Positions 1 to 7,877 are shown, counted from the stretch's first letter. The stretch: DNA of 64,000 nt from Pseudomonas syringae CC1557 (GCF_000452705.1 NZ_CP007014.1:4866501-4930500), one strand, 5' to 3'. Numbers and translations are program-made. The notes: generated from the letters alone by a model not told the origin.

Positions 1-4
1 GGTA

Positions 5-21
5 CAGCAGCGTCGCTGCTG
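5..21. other. 8-bp inverted repeat upstream of the levansucrase
   Basis: CAGCAGCG and its exact reverse complement are separated by one base, 30 nt before the levansucrase ATG. It could be an operator or part of the 5' leader hairpin. Only 50 bases of leader are in the window, so the promoter itself cannot be judged. Confidence 0.35.
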
Positions 22-50
22 CCTCCCAACGCTAATTAAAGGTATCAACT

Positions 51-1346
51 ATGTCCAATAGCAGCTCTGCTGTAAGCCAGCTCAAAAATATTCCTCTAGC
101 AGGTAACATCAATTACGCACCCACTGTCTGGTCCCGTGCCGATGCGCTGAAGGTCAATGAAAATGACCCGACCACCACGCAGCCACTGGTCAGTCCGGAC
201 TTTCCGGTCATGAGTGATACGGTATTCATCTGGGACACCATGCCGCTGCGCGAGCTGGATGGCACGGTGGTGTCGGTCAACGGCTGGTCGGTCATCCTTA
301 CCCTAACAGCTGACCGTCACCCCAATGATCCGCAATATCTCGACGCCAATGGCCGTTATGACATCAAGCGTGACTGGGAAGATCGTCATGGCCGCGCACG
401 CATGTGCTACTGGTACTCGCGTACCGGCAAGGACTGGATTTTTGGTGGTCGTGTAATGGCCGAGGGGGTATCACCTACCACCCGAGAGTGGGCCGGCACT
501 CCCATACTGTTGAATGACAAAGGCGATATTGATCTTTATTACACCTGCGTCACGCCCGGCGCAGCGATCGCCAAAGTACGTGGCAGTATTGTGACGTCCG
601 ATCAGGGCGTGGAGTTGAAAGACTTTACCCAGGTCAAAAAACTGTTCGAGGCCGACGGCACCTATTATCAAACCGAAGCGCAGAACTCGACCTGGAACTT
701 CCGCGACCCCAGCCCGTTCATTGACCCCAATGACGGCAAGTTGTACATGGTGTTTGAAGGCAACGTCGCCGGTGAACGCGGTTCGCACACAGTAGGGAGT
801 GTCGAACTTGGTCCTGTGCCACCAGGTCATGAAGACGTGGGAGGGGCCAGATTCCAGGTAGGTTGCATCGGTCTGGCGGTCGCAAAAGATCTCAGTGGTG
901 AAGAGTGGGACATACTGCCTCCCTTGGTGACTGCCGTCGGCGTGAACGATCAGACCGAGCGCCCGCACTATGTCTTTCAAGACGGCAAGTATTACTTGTT
1001 CACCATCAGTCACAAGTTTACGTATGCCGATGGTATTACAGGGCCAGACGGTGTCTACGGTTTTGTCGGAGAACATTTGTTCGGTCCGTACCGGCCAATG
1101 AACGCTTCAGGCCTGGTGCTCGGCAATCCGCCCGAGCAGCCTTTCCAGACGTATTCCCACTGCGTCATGCCGAACGGTCTGGTGACTTCATTCATCGACA
1201 GCGTGCCCACCGAAGGTGAGGATTATCGTATCGGCGGCACCGAAGCGCCGACGGTGAGAATCCTCTTGAAAGGAGATCGCTCGTTCGTGCAGGAAGAATA
1301 TGACTACGGTTACATTCCTGCGATGAAAGACGTGCAACTGAGCTGA
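51..1346 (+). CDS. lscB/lscC: levansucrase, glycoside hydrolase family 68
   Basis: Extracellular levansucrase of 431 aa. It splits sucrose and polymerises the fructosyl units into levan, an exopolysaccharide. The GH68 catalytic residues are visible: nucleophile Asp62 in FIWDTMPLR, transition-state stabiliser Asp219 in NFRDPSPF, and acid/base Glu303 in QTERPHYVF. These are the positions known for P. syringae Lsc enzymes. No classical signal peptide is present, as is usual for this family. An AAAGG lies 8 nt before the ATG. The first 20 residues ([20 protein letters not shown]) precede the conserved [14 protein letters not shown] block. In P. syringae the expressed paralogs lscB and lscC carry such a leader, acquired with a phage-associated promoter element, and the silent lscA lacks it. 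The sequence cannot separate lscB from lscC. It lies at the edge of an accessory region. Confidence 0.97.
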   Translation: MSNSSSAVSQLKNIPLAGNINYAPTVWSRADALKVNENDPTTTQPLVSPDFPVMSDTVFIWDTMPLRELDGTVVSVNGWSVILTLTADRHPNDPQYLDANGRYDIKRDWEDRHGRARMCYWYSRTGKDWIFGGRVMAEGVSPTTREWAGTPILLNDKGDIDLYYTCVTPGAAIAKVRGSIVTSDQGVELKDFTQVKKLFEADGTYYQTEAQNSTWNFRDPSPFIDPNDGKLYMVFEGNVAGERGSHTVGSVELGPVPPGHEDVGGARFQVGCIGLAVAKDLSGEEWDILPPLVTAVGVNDQTERPHYVFQDGKYYLFTISHKFTYADGITGPDGVYGFVGEHLFGPYRPMNASGLVLGNPPEQPFQTYSHCVMPNGLVTSFIDSVPTEGEDYRIGGTEAPTVRILLKGDRSFVQEEYDYGYIPAMKDVQLS

Positions 1347-1365
1347 CACGCCATCCGCGTACGAT

Positions 1366-1403
1366 GCCTGAAGAACGCCTGTGCAAGCAGACGCTCTTCA
1401 GGC
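1366..1403 (+). terminator. possible terminator hairpin after the levansucrase gene
   Basis: GCCTGAAGA (1366-1374) and TCTTCAGGC (1395-1403) form a perfect 9-bp stem with a 20-nt loop, starting 20 nt after the stop codon. Only a weak T-rich stretch follows, so termination is plausible but not certain. Confidence 0.4.
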
Positions 1404-1531
1404 GTTCCTCTCGGCAGCTTGCTCATCGCGAGGAGCTGCTCGACCATGGTTACATACTCGCGCGTTGGAAGGTGCCGTAACCGTTAATGAATAGGCGTTT
1501 CAAAATGCCCATACATAAAGGAGAAGCCGCA

Positions 1532-2713
1532 ATGGCGATCGCGAACAAAAATCTCAAGGCGACATGGGTCGCAACCGTTACGAATCTTGACTGGCCGTCA
1601 GTCTCCTCTCTGGCCATCACTGATGAGGCTGCACGTGTCAGTGCACAGAAAGAAGAGCTGACCGGCATTCTTGATGATATTGCGGCAATGAAAATGAATG
1701 CAGTTATATTCCAGGTTGTTCCCTGCGCAGATGCATTCTACGCATCAGACCTGCTTCCATGGTCGAAATACCTGACGGGGACACTCGGGAAAAATCCTGG
1801 TTTCGACCCGCTGGCTTATGCTGTTGAGCAGGCGCACGCTCGTAATATTGAGCTGCACGCCTGGGTGAACCCCTACCGCATATCAATGAGCACCAGCGAT
1901 GCCACAATAGATGAGCTTAATAACTCATCCTCTGACTCGCCGGCCTCTGTGTTTAAACTGCATCCTGAGTGGGCGGAAACTTCAGCGAACCGCTTTGTTC
2001 TCAACCCCGGCATACCTGAAGTTCAGGCGTGGGTGAGCAGTATTGTTGAAGAAATCGTCACTAAATACGATGTCGATGCCATTCAGTTCGATGATTATTT
2101 TTATTATGAATCCACCGATTCCCCTCTGAATGATGATGCCACCTACCAGAAATATAATTCGACCTTTACCACAAAGGCCGATTGGCGACGGAATAACACT
2201 TATTCGCTGGTTGATGCGTGCCATAAAAAAATAGCCGCAGTCAACACGGCTGTCTTGTTTGGCGTCAGCCCGGCAGGCGTCTGGCGGAATAAATCTGAAG
2301 ACCCGCTGGGGTCTGATACACAGGCAGGTGCGTCCAATTACGATTTCGCGTATGCAGACACCCGGAAATGGGTAATTGACGGCATCATTGATTATATCGC
2401 CCCACAGGTCTACTGGCCGTTTGCCCGGGAGGTTGCCCGCTATGACGTCATCACACAGTGGTGGGCGGATACCGTCAGAGGGACGGGCACAGCGTTATAT
2501 GTGGGTATGGCTCTGTATAAAGTGGGAACGGCATCAGAAGCCGAGCCCGACTGGACTGTCGAGGGGGGCGTGCCTGAATTTACTCGTCAGCTTGACCTGA
2601 ATGATTCTCTGGCTGAGGTGTCAGGTTGTATGTTTTTTCGACATATGTTTCTGCGCGCTTCACAGACACAGCAGGTGGTTGATTACCTGAAGCTTCGGTG
2701 GGCCGACGTCTAA
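1532..2713 (+). CDS. GHL10-type (DUF187/YngK-like) glycoside hydrolase
   Basis: A 393-aa protein resembling the GHL10 glycosyl-hydrolase-like family (PF02638; YngK and YddW relatives), a TIM-barrel fold linked to cell-envelope glycans. Family-type segments in order are KMNAVIFQV, IELHAWVNPYR (about residue 108), VDAIQFDDYFYY with the acidic pair expected at the active site (about 185), FGVSPAGVWRN, and DYIAPQVYWPF (about 290). No signal peptide is seen. The ATG at 1532 is preferred over the upstream in-frame ATG at 1487 because AAAGGAG sits 8 nt before it. The sequence is visibly AT-richer than the conserved core of the window, which suggests transfer, probably from an enterobacterial source. 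The substrate is unknown. It sits 185 nt after the levansucrase in the same direction but with its own ribosome-binding site. Confidence 0.85.
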   Translation: MAIANKNLKATWVATVTNLDWPSVSSLAITDEAARVSAQKEELTGILDDIAAMKMNAVIFQVVPCADAFYASDLLPWSKYLTGTLGKNPGFDPLAYAVEQAHARNIELHAWVNPYRISMSTSDATIDELNNSSSDSPASVFKLHPEWAETSANRFVLNPGIPEVQAWVSSIVEEIVTKYDVDAIQFDDYFYYESTDSPLNDDATYQKYNSTFTTKADWRRNNTYSLVDACHKKIAAVNTAVLFGVSPAGVWRNKSEDPLGSDTQAGASNYDFAYADTRKWVIDGIIDYIAPQVYWPFAREVARYDVITQWWADTVRGTGTALYVGMALYKVGTASEAEPDWTVEGGVPEFTRQLDLNDSLAEVSGCMFFRHMFLRASQTQQVVDYLKLRWADV

Positions 2714-2726
2714 TATTTTTATCGTT

Positions 2727-2751
2727 GGGCTTGTGCGCAATGGGCAAGCCC
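2727..2751 (+). terminator. weak hairpin downstream of the GHL10 gene
   Basis: GGGCTTG pairs with CAAGCCC across an 11-nt loop, 13 nt after the stop codon. The T-run after it is poor (TTGTAATG). Confidence 0.35.
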
Positions 2752-2888
2752 TTGTAATGAGCCGTCTTTTTTAAAATGGATTTCTCCCGATCAAGACATG
2801 CAATTCGGGCTTCCAACCCTTGAGTTTTCTGCTGCTCGTGCGTACGCGCTTTGCTCTGTCGTGAGAAATTAAAATGACGGACTGCATA

Positions 2889-3167
2889 TTAAGAAATGTC
2901 CCTGTATTCCATTGCAGACATTTTCCATGCGATATAGCTTAATTCAGGATTTAGTTCGAATTCGCCTGACTTAATATAGTCGATGAGTTGATGCAGACGT
3001 GAAAATTTTTTAACTTCCCCCTTCTGCGCACTATTATATAATCGGCCATCACAGTGAACATCACCCCAAAAGTACCAAAAAAACTGATACGCTTTTTTTT
3101 CAAAAACATCCACTGCTACGTGGCCTGTAGTTTCTACTACTTCGGCGGGCTTTATAAGTTCATCCAA
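2889..3167 (-). CDS. small hypothetical protein, TTG start
   Basis: A 92-aa acidic, aromatic-rich protein that I do not recognise. It has no signal peptide and no membrane helix. The centre contains FFWYFWGDVHCDGRLY and the C-terminal half is predicted helical (LHQLIDYIKSGEFELNPELSYIAWKM). The start is TTG at 3167, with AGGAG 7 nt upstream; an ATG three bases in is in another frame and stops at once. The coding sequence is AT-rich like the neighbouring GHL10 gene, in keeping with an accessory origin. The size and orphan position would suit an immunity or anti-phage accessory protein, but nothing in the sequence shows this. Confidence 0.6.
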   Translation of the reverse strand: MDELIKPAEVVETTGHVAVDVFEKKAYQFFWYFWGDVHCDGRLYNSAQKGEVKKFSRLHQLIDYIKSGEFELNPELSYIAWKMSAMEYRDIS

Positions 3168-3305
3168 AGAAACACTCCTGGCACACAGCGGGCGTGAGAT
3201 TGTGCAACCGGCAATGGCCAGGCCGCTATCAATTTAGTAACACCCTTCAACCATGTAATCGCTACCGCCAAAAATACGTGAGCATGAGAACAGGAGTCTA
3301 TTGAG

Positions 3306-3932
3306 ATGCAAGTGGAGAATCTGATTGGGGTGGCGATCATCGCGCTGGGCATGGTCATGACGCCGGGCCCGATCATGGTCTACTTAACGTCCAGAGCAAT
3401 TTCGCAAGGACGCATGGCCGGTATGATCTCGCTGGCAGGGGTCGCCTTGGGATTCGCCTGTTACCTGATTGCTTCAGGTCTAGGTCTGGCGGCGCTGTTC
3501 AAGGCCTTCCCGATGGCTTATGACGTGGTCCGATTTGGAGGGGCTTTCTACCTCGGCTATCTAGCCTGGAATATGTTTAGCGGTGCCTCAGTGTTCGAAC
3601 CGCGCGAACTTCCACCGCACTCCCCTCGTAAGCTTTTCACCATGGGGCTGGTGACGAACTTACTGAACCCCAAGATAGCACTGATGTATACCGCACTGAT
3701 TCCCCAGTTCATTGATCCCTCGGCAGGCTCAACACTGCAGCAGTACATACAGTTGGGGCTGGTGCAGATATCCATTGCACTTACATTGAACGGTCTGATC
3801 GTCCTGGCTGCCGCGCGAGTCAGTCGCTTCCTTGCCGCTCGGCCGACGGCCATGCGCGCGCACCGCTGGGCGTCGGGTACGTTACTGGGAGTGTTCGCGG
3901 TAGATATACTTATGCGCAATCCGCTAGCATAA
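3306..3932 (+). CDS. LysE/RhtB-family amino-acid exporter
   Basis: A 208-aa inner-membrane protein with the length and hydrophobic pattern of the LysE/RhtB family, which exports amino acids or related small metabolites. Family marks are the N-terminal TPGP motif (MVMTPGPIMVYLTSRAISQGR), the GFACYLIASGLGLAALF helix, and NLLNPKIALMYTALIPQF in the middle. Six hydrophobic segments can be counted. The ATG at 3306 follows AACAGGAGTCTATTGAG, where AGGAG is a good ribosome-binding site. The substrate cannot be told from sequence. The next downstream sequence is the decayed LuxR fragment, on the opposite strand. Confidence 0.9.
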   Translation: MQVENLIGVAIIALGMVMTPGPIMVYLTSRAISQGRMAGMISLAGVALGFACYLIASGLGLAALFKAFPMAYDVVRFGGAFYLGYLAWNMFSGASVFEPRELPPHSPRKLFTMGLVTNLLNPKIALMYTALIPQFIDPSAGSTLQQYIQLGLVQISIALTLNGLIVLAAARVSRFLAARPTAMRAHRWASGTLLGVFAVDILMRNPLA

Positions 3933-3950
3933 ACCCGTTTCCAGCGAGCC

Positions 3951-4196
3951 GTGGTAAAGCCTGAGCTCACGTTTCTTCAGAAAATCCTGCCACCCCCCTG
4001 ATCAAGCCGCTCTGGCCTGTTACGCTTCGCTCCGGCCCGCCTCAAATAGGTATCGATGGAGCTGCTCTTGACATCAGGTTCTGTACGAAAAGTCGGCGAG
4101 CGCTCGAACCTTGGACTTTATCAATATACCAAGGCATATTTCCTCTTCTCGTATTGACAACCGAAACTTCGACTGACTCGTCATGCTCAAGTTGCC
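3951..4196 (-). pseudogene. decayed duplicate of the 3' end of the neighbouring LuxR gene
   Basis: This stretch aligns over its whole length with 5115-5368, which covers the end of the intact LuxR gene and a few bases past its stop. Shared blocks include GCTTCGCTCC, ATCGATGGAGCTGCTCTTGA, GTCGGCGAGCGCTCGAA, ACCAAGGCATATTTC and TCATGCTCAAGTTGC. The stop codon is kept. The copy has many substitutions, a small deletion near 4028, an insertion of about 13 nt near 4090, and a loss of about 17 nt near 4180, so the frame is destroyed. It encodes only remains of the HTH domain. The N-terminal sensor part is missing and unrelated sequence follows. It fills most of the gap between the exporter and the next gene. 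Confidence 0.85.
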
Positions 4197-4288
4197 GTTT
4201 CTGAGGAATTCGCGACGGATATTAGAGTGCATTCCCGGGCGGGTGGAGATATAAGTATCTCCACGGCTAAATGTTCCCTGAGGCTTAT

Positions 4289-4774
4289 TTATTTTTTCCA
4301 GTTGATGCTCACCGGATTGGTTACCGTGTTTTTTTCTTGAGTGTAAGTGCCGTTTTGCTGGGCAAGGCCCTCGCCGGTATCAACAACAGCGTTCTGGATG
4401 AACATATTTTGCTTGTCTCCACGGACGAAAGTTAACTGATGAAAGGCCGTTTTATTTCCCCAGTCGCTGGAAGGCAGAGAAATGAAACGTACGGTGAACG
4501 TTTCCTCATCTACATTGCCCTGTATGGAGTAAACGCCATAGTGGTTTTCACCCTGCGAAATGAGTTTGTATGTGCCGTTGTCGTAATAATAAATTTCGGC
4601 ATCGGGGAAAGGTTTTTTGTCGTACATTTTACGGTAATGCAGCACTTGCTTAATGGTGGGCTGACCGAAGCTAACGGTCAGTTCCTTACCATCCACCGAG
4701 GTGGTCAGTCCTTCGGCGTAGGCACCGTTCATGAGCATTAGCAGACTTAGGGTTACCGTTGTTATTAATTTCAA
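4289..4774 (-). CDS. secreted hypothetical protein, TTG start
   Basis: A 161-aa protein that I do not recognise. The N-terminus is a clear Sec signal peptide (MKLITTVTLSLLMLMNGAYA, cleavage after AYA), so the mature protein of about 141 aa should be periplasmic or secreted. The rest is rich in beta-type and polar residues (DNGTYKLISQGENHYGVYSIQGNVDEETFTVRFISL) with no cysteines and no membrane segment. The start is TTG at 4774, with GAGGA 8 nt upstream and the signal peptide starting immediately. Coding composition is AT-rich. It stands alone between the LuxR remnant and the intact LuxR gene. Confidence 0.7.
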   Translation of the reverse strand: MKLITTVTLSLLMLMNGAYAEGLTTSVDGKELTVSFGQPTIKQVLHYRKMYDKKPFPDAEIYYYDNGTYKLISQGENHYGVYSIQGNVDEETFTVRFISLPSSDWGNKTAFHQLTFVRGDKQNMFIQNAVVDTGEGLAQQNGTYTQEKNTVTNPVSINWKK

Positions 4775-5114
4775 TTCACTTTTCCTCGCCTGGTTTTATG
4801 GATGACGTTGCGTCAACGTGCTGAGACTACTATCTACATTGGCAATGTTACAATTTTCATGCCTGCGCTGCATACAGTTTATGAACTAGTCAGCCTGCGG
4901 CACTGGTCAACCTCGTTGGCCCACACCTCCCCAGCGGTGACGGTCGTAACGGCCTCAACAATCGCCCCCCCCTTCAGCAAGTACACTCCAGCGCACTTCG
5001 TATATTCAGCACATTTAGAGGCTTTTCAGTGATACCTATGGCCAGCTTGCGCTGAGCATCTGCCAAGATTGACTTCGACCTCAAGCAGCGAGAAACGCTA
5101 CGTGACAACTCGAC
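4775..5114. other. intergenic stretch without recognisable content
   Basis: No supported gene, RNA or repeat was found here. The short open frame at 4802-5032 has no good ribosome-binding site and no recognisable protein. The promoter for the TTG-started gene at 4774 should lie at the left end. At the right end begins the homology to the decayed LuxR copy. Confidence 0.5.
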
Positions 5115-5130
5115 GTGGCAGAGCGTGAGC

Positions 5131-5952
5131 TCAAGTTTCTTCAGGAAGTCCGGCCATCCACCTGATCAAGCCATTCCGGCCTGTTGCGCCAAGCTTCGCT
5201 CCAGCGCGCTTCAAATAGGTCTCGATGGAGCTGCTCTTGACATTAAGTTTGTCGGCGAGCGCTCGAATCGAAGACCCCATCAGTAGACCAAGGCATATTT
5301 CTTTTTCACGCATTGACAACCGTAACTTTGATTGACTCAACTTCTCGTTGAAATCATGCTCAAGTTGCAGGGCGCTCTGCCTAAAGGCTTCGTTTTCGGC
5401 ATTTGTCATGCAAGAAATGAGCATTGCACCAGCGTGCTGCTCCAGCATGGGGAGCAACGCCTCTGAAAAATTCTTCAAAAATGATAATTCGGAAAGTGAG
5501 AAATCACGCTGGTGATGCTCGCGGTACAGAGAAATAACCCAAAGCTTTTTCGACTTGTGCGCTACCAGATTGCAGTTATAAAAACCCGGCGCACCCGAGC
5601 TGGCTTTTCCAGCGCTATACGTTGGTTTCAAGTGAACCAGCAAAGTTTGTTCACCTTCGATTATTCGATTGAGCAGAATCTCATGCTGCGAATAAGTCGG
5701 GCTCATCAACTTATGTTCGGCACTCTCTTGCCCCAAGGGCTGGATACTGACAATACGTCGTTCATTCTCGTTGAGACTCCATTCACTCAAATCGAGGAAA
5801 TCTATAGCAACGGTGGCCGCAATAACCTTGTGCATATTAGAAGCGAATCCTGCATCGCCCACGCTTTCAATTAAATTGCCGAGTTCCATAAAATAGCTCG
5901 ACTGATTTCCCGTCATTTCAGAATTCTTTTCCATTAGAAGATATTCGCCCAT
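5131..5952 (-). CDS. LuxR-type HTH transcriptional regulator
   Basis: A 273-aa regulator with a C-terminal LuxR/GerE helix-turn-helix (LSMREKEICLGLLMGSSIRALADKLNVKSSSIETYLKRAG, about residues 208-265, in which the usual E-V-L-x-L and T-V-x-x-H positions are degenerate). The N-terminal 190 residues are not recognised and do not show the acyl-homoserine-lactone-binding residues of LuxR/LasR, so an unknown ligand or partner is more likely. The ATG at 5952 is preferred over 5991 because GGAGG lies 9 nt before it; 5934 is a further in-frame candidate. Its last 240 bases are the source, or sister, of the decayed copy at 3951-4196. It is a solitary gene in the accessory region and its target is unknown. 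Confidence 0.85.
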   Translation of the reverse strand: MGEYLLMEKNSEMTGNQSSYFMELGNLIESVGDAGFASNMHKVIAATVAIDFLDLSEWSLNENERRIVSIQPLGQESAEHKLMSPTYSQHEILLNRIIEGEQTLLVHLKPTYSAGKASSGAPGFYNCNLVAHKSKKLWVISLYREHHQRDFSLSELSFLKNFSEALLPMLEQHAGAMLISCMTNAENEAFRQSALQLEHDFNEKLSQSKLRLSMREKEICLGLLMGSSIRALADKLNVKSSSIETYLKRAGAKLGATGRNGLIRWMAGLPEET

Positions 5953-6292
5953 CGGAGTCTGCCTCCAGCGAAGCCAAAAGCAACCTTTCATAGAAGGCCG
6001 CCGCGTGGCTTAAATGCCTAGTAGTGCACGCACCTCAGGTTGTAGGATGATTTAGCCGACGTATTTAATCCTCGGCAGGAAATGATCGCCATTACCCGCG
6101 CCGGGGTTTGTGACATCGCCAAAAAGCAGTCGGTTCGTCCGAACAGTAAGTACGAGCATGGTTACCACGTTGCGTTGTCGGTGTGCATATCCGGCTGGGG
6201 TAAGGTCCGGCTATGCGGCTATACAAATAGCCTCATCGACGTCGCCAGTATCGACTGTGCCCTCTACAGGAGCGAGCACTGCACCCTTGTCG

Positions 6293-6373
6293 TCAGTAAT
6301 GGGCGCTGCTCCGGGCTTGAGCAAGGGTGGGGTCGATGAGCTGGTTGGCCTGTGCAAGAGTTAATAGCGTCAT
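6293..6373 (-). pseudogene. possible N-terminal remnant of a GlcG/HbpS (DUF336) protein
   Basis: Read on the minus strand from an ATG at 6373, the sequence gives 26 residues, MTLLTLAQANQLIDPTLAQA and six more, then a stop. The first 20 look like the start of GlcG/HbpS-type heme-binding proteins (TLAxAxxLIDAALAxAR). The rest of that family, including the VAVLDAGG block, is absent. It would be a truncated relic. The match is short, so the call is tentative. The remainder of 5953-6487 shows no gene. Confidence 0.35.
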
Positions 6374-6448
6374 GACATGCAGTCCTGATAAATGGATACA
6401 AGGCCAGCCTAGAGATTAGTAAGTTAGCGCGCCATAGCGTCGGGCGTA

Positions 6449-6479
6449 TTCACACTATCCATGGCATGGATAGTGTGAA
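6449..6479. repeat. 31-bp perfect palindrome
   Basis: Fifteen bases, TTCACACTATCCATG, are followed by one G and the exact reverse complement. It starts 9 nt beyond the stop of the LysR gene. No T-run follows on either strand, so it is not a standard terminator. A binding site for a dimeric protein, a recombination relic or a cruciform are possible. Confidence 0.8.
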
Positions 6480-6487
6480 CAGTGCCA

Positions 6488-7414
6488 TCAGCGAGCAGGA
6501 CGATTTAGCGAGGAGAACTGGGCGTGAACCAAACCACGTAACCAGATATGCGCTGCGTCTTTGTGCACTCGCTCGTGCCAGTATTGTCGGACGGGTATAC
6601 AGGGAGGGCTCATCGGTAACGTTACGAGACGCACGTTGGCATAGCGGGCAAACACGTGGGCAATGTCGCTGGGTACTGTTGCAAGCAGGTCAGAGTTTTC
6701 AAGGACGGGTAATAGGCTCATGAAATGTGCCAGCTCGAGCCGCACGCTTATCCGTAGACAGTTTTCAACCATGAACTGTTCTATGAAATGATGGCGTCCA
6801 TCCACCCTCACGACAACGTGATCAGCATCAAGGTACGCTTCCAGTGATAGATGTGTACCGCCCGCCAGCAGCGGATGCTCGGCACGCATGACACAGATAT
6901 GCGCGCTGTCGAATAGCTTCTGTTGAAAGTACTGTGCTCGCTCAAGGTCTGGAAAATATCCGATAGCCAGTTCTGCATCCCCCGAATCCAATATCTCCAA
7001 AGTGGCAGCGCGAGCACACGACATTACCCGTAGCGTCGCGGAGGGAGCCACAAGCGTCAGAGCCCTCAGCAGCGAAGGGACAATAACTACCTCACCTATG
7101 TCGGGTACCAGAATACTGAAAGCTCGCGTGCATTGGGCGGGGTCGAATAACGCAGGCTGCAACAACTCCTCACGTACGGTCTGCAATACTTTTTCAATGG
7201 CTGGTGCTAGCGCAATCGCACGTGGGCTAGGTTTCATTTCAGAGCCGCTACGCACAAACAAGGGATCGTCGAATTGCACACGCAATCTGGCCAGTGCCGC
7301 GCTCATGGCTGGCTGGCTGAGGCCAATGCGATCGGCCGCCCGACTGACGCTACGGCACTCGAGCAGGGCTCCAAAAACGGTGATCAAGTTCATGTCCAGC
7401 GAACGTAAATCCAT
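6488..7414 (-). CDS. LysR-family transcriptional regulator
   Basis: A 308-aa LysR-type regulator. The N-terminal winged HTH spans about residues 8-65 (DMNLITVFGALLECRSVSRAADRIGLSQPAMSAALARLR, then FDDPLFVRSG). The rest is the periplasmic-binding-protein-like effector domain (about 92-300). The DMNLL-type start and the DPLFVR motif resemble the NodD/PcpR/NahR branch, which often controls aromatic or xenobiotic catabolism, but the ligand is unknown here. The ATG at 7414 is preceded by GAGAAAGCTC, a weak ribosome-binding site. No intact divergent target gene remains: upstream lies only the topB fragment, and downstream lie the palindrome and the possible GlcG/HbpS relic. It is probably an orphan left after island decay. 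Confidence 0.93.
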   Translation of the reverse strand: MDLRSLDMNLITVFGALLECRSVSRAADRIGLSQPAMSAALARLRVQFDDPLFVRSGSEMKPSPRAIALAPAIEKVLQTVREELLQPALFDPAQCTRAFSILVPDIGEVVIVPSLLRALTLVAPSATLRVMSCARAATLEILDSGDAELAIGYFPDLERAQYFQQKLFDSAHICVMRAEHPLLAGGTHLSLEAYLDADHVVVRVDGRHHFIEQFMVENCLRISVRLELAHFMSLLPVLENSDLLATVPSDIAHVFARYANVRLVTLPMSPPCIPVRQYWHERVHKDAAHIWLRGLVHAQFSSLNRPAR

Positions 7415-7524
7415 GAGCTTTCTCGCGAAGAATTATCAATCCAATGGTTACCGCAGCGGTAAGCATACCTATGCGCATCATGCAGTTTATTAATGTTTCG
7501 CGTTCCGGACCACGTGCCAGGAAA

Positions 7525-7707
7525 AACCACATGGACACACTCCCAATCCTGCCTAAGCGATGGAGAGTGCTCTTCAAACCGAAAACAGCCAGTCAGTTAA
7601 AGATCGTCAAGCAACTACTCCAGCAGGCCACTGAACTCGTTATTGCGACGGACGCTGACCGCGAGAGGGAGATGATCGCCCGCGAGCTGATCGAGTATTG
7701 TGGGTAA
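7525..7707 (+). pseudogene. topB: fragment of DNA topoisomerase III (topB)
   Basis: About 59 residues ending at a stop at 7707 match the TOPRIM part of topoisomerase III: MDTLPILPKRW, KPKTASQLKIVKQLL, then ELVIATDADREREMIARELIEYCG. The first part corresponds to the LADLPIVPEKW region of E. coli TopB. The TOPRIM metal-binding motif DxDREGE reads DADRERE here, so a conserved glycine is lost. The N-terminus and all of the catalytic-tyrosine part are missing. Topoisomerase III genes are typical cargo of PAPI-1/clc/PPHGI-1-type integrative elements, and this fragment lies 270 nt from a tRNA cluster used by such elements. It is read as an island remnant. Confidence 0.75.
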
Positions 7708-7755
7708 TGACTGCGAAATATGGACCGATACACGCGCCGCACAGCATTTTTTGCC

Positions 7756-7798
7756 AAAAAAAACGCCCCGTACACAAGCATTCGCTCGGTACGAGGCG
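7756..7798 (-). terminator. rho-independent terminator
   Basis: On the minus strand CGCCTCGTAC pairs with GTACGGGGCG (one G-T wobble) over a 15-nt loop and is followed by eight Ts. It lies 13 nt beyond a minus-strand stop codon at 7812 and would end whatever transcript once ran through there. Confidence 0.75.
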
Positions 7799-7811
7799 CT
7801 CCAGTTTTACA

Positions 7812-7877
7812 TCACGGTTTGCTGTTGCCGTATTTCGCGTCAGGCGGCAGCTTAAAGCGGTCCCACCTGAAAATGCA
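7812..7877 (-). pseudogene. possible C-terminal tail of a lost minus-strand gene
   Basis: The minus-strand frame reads CIFRWDRFKLPPDAKYGNSKP and then TGA, and a strong terminator follows at once. The sequence looks like a natural protein end, but the frame upstream runs into the tRNA terminator, so the body of the gene is missing. I cannot name the family. This is inferred from layout and codon use only. Confidence 0.25.

Noticed and set aside
3152..3376. 74-codon minus-strand frame overlapping the exporter start
   Set aside because: Overlaps the well-supported LysE-type gene and the 92-aa gene, and has no ribosome-binding site.
6082..6364. Two plus-strand frames of 84-85 codons between the LuxR and LysR genes
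   Set aside because: Low-complexity or unlikely residue content, no ribosome-binding site; the minus strand there carries the better GlcG/HbpS-like match.
6466..6723. 85-codon plus-strand frame starting in the palindrome
   Set aside because: Antisense to the C-terminus of the LysR gene.
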